Positions 46,541 through 51,114 of a DNA stretch of 51,114 nt are shown piece after piece. A program made the position numbers and the translations under genes. This stretch comes from Lentisphaeria bacterium (lineage in GTDB: Bacteria > Verrucomicrobiota > Lentisphaeria > Victivallales > Victivallaceae): assembly GCA_017507125.1 (NCBI GenBank), contig JAFWBQ010000020.1, positions 1 through 51,114 of the forward strand, given 5' to 3'. Below the pieces are notes generated by a model, which did no database searches, had not been told where the DNA came from, and saw only the letters and a program-made list of their open reading frames with translations. The stretch's first letter is position 1. Each line of letters begins with the position of its first letter.

Positions 46541-48406
46541 ATGGAAATCGTAGAACATCCGAGCCGCTTTTTCTGGACTTTCGGCAATCATGAGAATCTG
46601 CCCATGTACCGCCGTATCGGCAAGGTTTCCACCGGTGGCGTTCAGGGGAATGCCCTCTGGCTGGAAAAGTGGCACAACTGGTACGACTCCGATGAGTGCG
46701 TCGACCGGATGGCTGACCTGGGGTTGAATCTGCTCCATTGCCGCTGCTACAAGGGAATGGGGTGGGAGTATGAAAAAGATGATTTTCCCAGAGTCCAGGC
46801 TTTTGCCGAAAGATGCCGCAAGCGGGGCATCACGGTACTTGCCTATGTGCAGTATGCCACACTTTATCATGAGATCATGCGTAAGGAACTCCCCCATGTG
46901 GCGGATTGGGCGGCTCTTGATGAAAACGGCAAGCCCTATGATTACAACGGCCAGTACTGGCGCTGGATGCCCTGTCCCAACCGTCCCGGTTTTGTGGAGT
47001 ACATTGAAAAGGTCCTCAAGATCATCATTGAAAGCGGTTCTTTTGACGGTGTGATGTTCGACAATATGGTCGATTTTCCCTGTTACTGCCCTGACTGCCG
47101 CAAGAAGTTTGTTGAACATATTGCTGAAAAGAACTGGGATTTTCTCTATCCTGAATTTGTTTCCATGCCCCCCGTGCTGCCTATCCCTGATGAGCTTATG
47201 GATCCTGTGGCGATCGAATTCGTCCGTATGCGCCACAATTCCATCAGGGACGCATTCATGCGGTTCCGCAAGGTGATCAAAGATATCAATCCTGACGCGA
47301 TCATCACCGGCAACTTTCCCATGCTCCCCCGCCGCTACAGTTACATCTACGGCAGTAATGTGGCATCGGTTCTTGCGCCTGCGCTTGACTTCACTCTGGG
47401 GCAGTCTGCCAGCAATCCGGGACTTGACGGAACCAATTCTGTGGTTTCTCAGGTCTACGCCTACAAACTTGCCCACTCTCTTCACACCAAAGTGGTTCCG
47501 CTGGTGGATTCTGACGCAGGCGGTCCCGCTGGCAGCGGCAGCGCCAAAAGCAATGAGGTCTATATTGCCCAGCTCTGCGAATCTCTTTTCAACAACAGTA
47601 TCCCTGTTGACCGTATCGTGATGAAGCCCACCCGGGGCGGCGGATTGGATCAGAAAGTCATTGAAACACGCCGTCCGATCCTGAAACGGATCCAGGAGAT
47701 CGCCAAAAAGTATGAAAGCATTCTCGATCTGCCCGAATATGCTCCTGTGGGACTTCTTTACGCGGAAGACTCTGTGGGACTTTCAAAGGCATCTTCAGAG
47801 GCTTTCCTGCGTTGTCAGGAAAGTTTGCTGCGTGCCAATGTGCCCTACCGTCTGGTCTTTGCCAGAGAGAACTTCATTGATGAAGCGGAGATGAATCTTT
47901 GTTCCACATTGATCCTGCCTGACGTCAGATGTATGAGTGACCGCGTCCTTGAAGTTCTCAGGAGCTATAAAGGCGAACTTGTCATGGCTGGCAGGGAAAA
48001 CGGCGGCTGTGATGAAAATTACTGCCAGCGTGCAGAATTGCCCCTTGAGGATCTTCCCGCGCGCCGTGTGGAAATCACGCCTCACGATGTTTCAAAAGCA
48101 ATGTATTACAAGTTCCAGATCTTCTATGAAAAAGACAACTGGGCAGAGCTCTTCCCCACTGAGGCGAAAATTGAGATCGACACCGTTGCTCATGCTGTTT
48201 TCAAGCAGAGCCCTGACGGAAAGATCCCCGGCGTTCTTATCAGCGCAGTGACAAGCGTTCCCGGCGGAACCATTACTCTGCCTGAAAAATTCCGGGCCAA
48301 AGAGTATGAATTTGTCACTGTTGAGGGAACTCAAGCTGCCGTATTCAACGGTGATAAGGTTGAAATTCCTCCCTTTGCCGGCATGATCATGCTTTGTGCC
48401 AAATAA
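46541..48406 (+). CDS. Cytoplasmic GH-like TIM-barrel protein
   Basis: A 621-residue protein without a signal peptide. The N-terminal two thirds look like a glycosidase TIM barrel: CVDRMADLGLNLLHCRCYKG, the strand KRGITVLAYVQYA, GVMFDNMVDFPCYCPDC (cysteines about 182-187) and GNFPMLPRRYSYIYG. A C-terminal beta-sandwich includes YAPVGLLYAEDSVG and a Rossmann-like trimerisation-type region seen in beta-galactosidase families. I cannot give a CAZy family. AGGAGA lies 9-10 bases before the ATG. It is co-transcribed with the IclR regulator, which probably responds to its substrate or product. Confidence 0.8.
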   Translation: MEIVEHPSRFFWTFGNHENLPMYRRIGKVSTGGVQGNALWLEKWHNWYDSDECVDRMADLGLNLLHCRCYKGMGWEYEKDDFPRVQAFAERCRKRGITVLAYVQYATLYHEIMRKELPHVADWAALDENGKPYDYNGQYWRWMPCPNRPGFVEYIEKVLKIIIESGSFDGVMFDNMVDFPCYCPDCRKKFVEHIAEKNWDFLYPEFVSMPPVLPIPDELMDPVAIEFVRMRHNSIRDAFMRFRKVIKDINPDAIITGNFPMLPRRYSYIYGSNVASVLAPALDFTLGQSASNPGLDGTNSVVSQVYAYKLAHSLHTKVVPLVDSDAGGPAGSGSAKSNEVYIAQLCESLFNNSIPVDRIVMKPTRGGGLDQKVIETRRPILKRIQEIAKKYESILDLPEYAPVGLLYAEDSVGLSKASSEAFLRCQESLLRANVPYRLVFARENFIDEAEMNLCSTLILPDVRCMSDRVLEVLRSYKGELVMAGRENGGCDENYCQRAELPLEDLPARRVEITPHDVSKAMYYKFQIFYEKDNWAELFPTEAKIEIDTVAHAVFKQSPDGKIPGVLISAVTSVPGGTITLPEKFRAKEYEFVTVEGTQAAVFNGDKVEIPPFAGMIMLCAK

Positions 48407-48430
48407 AAGAAGAAGTTTCCCATATACAAA

Positions 48431-48464
48431 AACTCCCCGGGGAAAAAAGATTTCCGGGGAGCTT
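48431..48464. terminator. Bidirectional rho-independent terminator
   Basis: Arms around CTCCCCGGGGAA and TTTCCGGGGAG close a loop of about 7 A/G bases. The leftward T run is stronger than the rightward one. It separates the convergent GH-like and PHP genes. Confidence 0.85.
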
Positions 48465-48478
48465 TGTATTGGAAAAAT

Positions 48479-49276
48479 TCAGAAACTGAAACCGGAGCCC
48501 TTCAAAACTTCTGCCGCTTCGGCGAAGTTGCGTTTGACATGATCCTGGTGGTGGGCGTCTGCGTTGACGATGACGGGAATATTCCGGGCACATGCCTCTT
48601 TGAGCAGCGCAGAAGAGGGATACTGCTCATTGCATTCTTTGAACCATCCGGCCGTATTGAGCTCAATGGCGCCGGAAGTTTTCTGAACTGCATCAAGGAC
48701 GCGGAGCCCGTGCGCGAAATATTTGGCGTTGTCTACCATTCCGAATTTCTTAGGCAGATCAAGATGACCGATAAAGTCATAATGTCCACTTGCTGCGGCG
48801 CCTTCCAGCTTCTGCCAGTAGTTTTCGCAGATGGCGCTGATTTGATCCGGCGTAAGTCCCACCCAGTCATCAATGGAGTGATCCACAGGGAACGTATCTG
48901 CGTAATGAACGGAGCCGATGATGTAATCCAGAGGATAGTCTTTCAATTCTCTGACCACCTTTTCGTGGTTTTCAAAGAAGAAGTCCACTTCAAGACCCAG
49001 GCGCAGGGTGAAGTTGTCTGAATCCAACTCTTTTTTCAGAGCCAGAAGTTTTTCCACGTACTCATCAAGGCGCTCCGGGATCATGCGCCAGGAGCTTGCG
49101 TCGATGACGCTGCCCTCCGGAGGGATCACCCAGTGGTCAGAGATGCCGAACTCACGGAGTCCGGCGGCTTTTGCGGCACGGCACATCACTTCAATGGGGG
49201 CGGCGCCGTCGCTCATGTTGCTGTGGTTGTGATAAGAAACATCAAATCCCGGACCGGGGAAGGTGAATCCAAGCAT
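48479..49276 (-). CDS. PHP-domain phosphoesterase, HisJ-like
   Basis: A 265-residue PHP-family metalloenzyme. Metal motifs: H16-x-H18 in SYHNHSNMSDG, GISDHW, LGLEVDFF, GSVHYAD, GHLDLPKK and VNADAHH near the C terminus. The length and motif order fit histidinol phosphatases of the HisJ type, but PHP enzymes with other phosphate substrates look the same at this level. The ATG at 49276 has a GAGGA box and is preferred over the in-frame start at 49288. It is divergent from the membrane phosphoesterase. Confidence 0.88.
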   Translation of the reverse strand: MLGFTFPGPGFDVSYHNHSNMSDGAAPIEVMCRAAKAAGLREFGISDHWVIPPEGSVIDASSWRMIPERLDEYVEKLLALKKELDSDNFTLRLGLEVDFFFENHEKVVRELKDYPLDYIIGSVHYADTFPVDHSIDDWVGLTPDQISAICENYWQKLEGAAASGHYDFIGHLDLPKKFGMVDNAKYFAHGLRVLDAVQKTSGAIELNTAGWFKECNEQYPSSALLKEACARNIPVIVNADAHHQDHVKRNFAEAAEVLKGSGFSF

Positions 49277-49308
49277 TTTTTTCCTCAACTTTTATTCTGA
49301 AAACACAA

Positions 49309-49323
49309 GTCAGAAGATCTGAC
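49309..49323. repeat. Inverted repeat in the leader of the PHP gene
   Basis: GTCAGA (49309-49314) and TCTGAC (49318-49323) are perfect inverted arms around AGA. The site lies between the -10 box and the ATG of the PHP gene, so it could be an operator. Confidence 0.5.
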
Positions 49324-49332
49324 ACTTCATAA

Positions 49333-49361
49333 AATATATATGTATTCTGAGCAAAATTCAA
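49333..49361 (-). promoter_or_regulatory. Promoter of the PHP phosphoesterase
   Basis: Minus-strand TTGAAT (49356-49361), 17-base spacer, TATATT (49333-49338). Confidence 0.65.
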
Positions 49362-49392
49362 GTACCGCTTCCAAACTGAAGAGAAGAAAGAT

Positions 49393-49420
49393 TTGCAAAG
49401 AGAAAAATAGAGTGTATATT
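49393..49420 (+). promoter_or_regulatory. Promoter of the membrane metallophosphoesterase
   Basis: TTGCAA (49393-49398), 16-base spacer, TATATT (49415-49420). The start near 49427 supports the ATG at 49462. Confidence 0.6.
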
Positions 49421-49461
49421 AAGTTCCGTTGCAAAGGAAAAAAGAGGAGTTTTCAACTGTC

Positions 49462-50583
49462 ATGCTGTATCTGTCTGTGCTGCTTTGTGCCGCTGTTATA
49501 TGGCGGATGATCTTTCCCTTGAAGGTCAAATGGTATGTTAAAGTGCTTGCGGCACTGCCTTTGTTTGCGGGGGCGTTCAAATTTCAGATATTCCGCGTCA
49601 TCGGAGGACACTATTTTGCTCCCTCTCTGCCTGAGTGGATCATTATGACGGGCGCGTGGCTTTACGGCGGATTTTACTTTATCCCTCCTTTTCTGATCCT
49701 CAGTGAGGTGCTTCGCTTTTTCAAGTGGCGCAAAGAACAGAAAATCTGGAACTTTGTCAATCTGGGGATCTGCTGTACCGCACTGCTCCTGAGCGGCATT
49801 GCCCTTGTGTTCGGAGCAGCCGATCCTGTTGTGACCCGGTGTCACTTTTCTCATCCCCAGCTGCCCGCTGAGGCAGACGGAATGAGTGTGGTATTTATTA
49901 CCGATCTTCATATAGACAGGAGTTCAAAAGTTGAGAAGATACGCGCTCTTGTGGATCAGGTCAACTCTCTCAACGCCGACCTTATAACTCTGGGCGGCGA
50001 TCTGATGGACGGCAAAGTGGCTGTCACCGGCGAAAAAGTAAAAGAGCTTTCAAGGTTGAAAGCCCCCATGGGGGTCTTCGGTGTTCCCGGGAACCATGAA
50101 TTTTATTCAGACGCTGAAGAGTGGTTCGCATTTTTCCGGAAAACCCCCTTGCGTATGCTTGTCAATGAGTCAGTGCAGCTCCCCAACGGTGTTATTCTTG
50201 CGGGCGTCGGGGATCATGCGGCAAAGGTTTTTTTCCGCAGCTCTCCGGAACTTGCCCGGAAATACGGCGATATGTCCGGGACCGTGTTGAAAGATATTCC
50301 GGACGAAAAGTTTGTGCTTCTTCTGGCACACCGCCCTAAAGTTGCTGAGGAAGCGTCAAAAATGGGCGCCGATCTTCAGCTTTCAGGGCATACCCACGGG
50401 GGAATGATCCGGGGATTTGATCTTCTGGTGGGACTTTACAATAAAGGCTGGATTTCAGGAAGATATCAGGTGGGAAATATGACTTTGCTTGTTTCCAACG
50501 GCACCTGGCTCTGGAAAGGATTTCCCCTGCGTCTGGGACGCCCCGGGGAAATACTTCTTATCACTCTGAAAAAACAGAAATAA
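49462..50583 (+). CDS. Membrane metallophosphoesterase (YkuE/YaeI-like)
   Basis: A 373-residue protein. Three or four hydrophobic segments (within about 1-120) are followed by a cytoplasm-bordering calcineurin-like domain: VVFITDLHID, LGGDLMDG, GVPGNHEFYS, LLLAHRPK and SGHTHGGMI carry the five conserved metal motifs. YkuE/YaeI-type enzymes act on phospholipid or lipid A-type substrates at the membrane; that role is family knowledge. The upstream TTG at 49429 falls at the predicted transcript start and is rejected. AAAGAGGAG lies about 12 bases before the ATG. Confidence 0.9.
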   Translation: MLYLSVLLCAAVIWRMIFPLKVKWYVKVLAALPLFAGAFKFQIFRVIGGHYFAPSLPEWIIMTGAWLYGGFYFIPPFLILSEVLRFFKWRKEQKIWNFVNLGICCTALLLSGIALVFGAADPVVTRCHFSHPQLPAEADGMSVVFITDLHIDRSSKVEKIRALVDQVNSLNADLITLGGDLMDGKVAVTGEKVKELSRLKAPMGVFGVPGNHEFYSDAEEWFAFFRKTPLRMLVNESVQLPNGVILAGVGDHAAKVFFRSSPELARKYGDMSGTVLKDIPDEKFVLLLAHRPKVAEEASKMGADLQLSGHTHGGMIRGFDLLVGLYNKGWISGRYQVGNMTLLVSNGTWLWKGFPLRLGRPGEILLITLKKQK

Positions 50584-50877
50584 AAGTTCTGTTCCCAACA
50601 CGAAGAGGTGAAATACAGACATGATAATTATTAAATTTACTTCTTGTCTGATTTTAATAATTTATCCATTACTGCTAATATTACTGCAATAGATTTTTTT
50701 GTCTTTCTCCTCAAACTCAGCAATCACCTGAACATTCTATGATGAATGCAATTAAAAATATGATACCCATATACCCAAAAAATTGATAACGTCCGAAAAA
50801 TTGCGCACATTTTGAAAAACAGGGCTTGAAAAAAGCCTGTTCTATGATTGATTATAATAACCACAAAACAAACAATC
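50584..50877. other. Non-coding region before the IS256-type element
   Basis: No gene is visible in these 294 bases. They hold an A/T-only inverted repeat (50626-50635 with 50653-50662), a hairpin around AACAGG and CCTGTT (50818-50842) that could shield the transposase from read-through, and TATAAT at 50853-50858. The left end of the element must lie somewhere here, but it cannot be fixed without the right end. Confidence 0.5.
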
Positions 50878-51114
50878 ATGAAAGGAAACAGCCCACTGGA
50901 AAATGTAGCGCAAAAAATCGAAAAGTCAATCCCTGGAGCGATAAAAATTGACGAAAAAGAGGTATTTGACCATCTGGACACCCTTGTCCGGCAGTCTGTA
51001 GAGGATACGATCAACTCCTTGCTGGATGCAGAAGCTGATGCAATCTGCAATGCCAATCGTTATCAGCGGAGTCCTGATCGGCTTGATACCCGGGCAGGAT
51101 CCTACAAGCGCAAG
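50878..51114 (+). mobile_element. IS256-family transposase, N-terminal part
   Basis: The first 79 codons of an open reading frame cut by the window edge. The stretch FDHLDTLVRQSVEDTINSLL, then DAEADAICNANRYQRSPDR and DTRAGSYKRK matches the N terminus of IS256 (mutator-type) transposases. The DDE catalytic residues would lie downstream. Whether the element is intact cannot be judged here. Confidence 0.88.

Overview
The window looks like chromosomal DNA of a Lentisphaerota bacterium (Victivallis-like). This is inferred from two short pseudopilins of the [19 protein letters not shown] type with a C-terminal DG motif, two large secreted DUF4838 proteins, and many exported carbohydrate-active proteins set beside ordinary bacterial housekeeping genes. 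Both ends touch mobile DNA: the left edge is the 3' end of a group II intron (domains V and VI) and the right edge is the start of an IS256-family transposase. No tRNA, rRNA or CRISPR array was seen.

Layout. (1) 151-8892 is a catabolic island: a metallophosphoesterase, then a leftward operon (FAD enzyme, pseudopilin, large secreted protein, small carbohydrate-binding-like protein) divergent from an AraC-type regulator plus a beta-lactamase-fold hydrolase. (2) 8949-13650 has a second pseudopilin divergent from a secreted DUF4838 protein and a four-helix membrane protein. (3) 13755-32658 is an unbroken leftward run of 14 genes with gaps of at most 38 bases and one visible promoter. It starts with LolC/E-LolD, a radical SAM-HisC fusion, YceD, ThiE, an MFS transporter, a PBP2-like protein that lacks its transpeptidase domain, and a FtsW/RodA (SEDS) polymerase. 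It continues with a DUF89 phosphatase, a duplicated pair (M55 D-aminopeptidase plus a giant secreted TIM-barrel-like protein) and a GH28 enzyme, ending at a strong terminator. (4) 32758-37065 has a CE7-type esterase and a second DUF4838 protein. (5) 37211-45526 is a housekeeping operon ValS-TyrA-ABC ATPase-ClC-RecD2 with its own promoter and terminator. (6) 45728-50583 has an IclR regulator with a GH-like enzyme, a PHP phosphoesterase and a membrane metallophosphoesterase.

The catabolic genes suggest glycan deconstruction: exported GH-like proteins in large precursor form, cytoplasmic GH28, CE7 and GH-like enzymes, and local AraC and IclR regulators. The observations most worth follow-up are the transpeptidase-less PBP2-like pedestal protein translationally coupled to a SEDS polymerase, in the same run as two M55 D-aminopeptidases; the tandemly duplicated M55/giant-protein cassette; and the radical SAM-HisC fusion. 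Ten intergenic promoters could be assigned with fair confidence, and eight of them carry TATATT rather than TATAAT as the -10 box.
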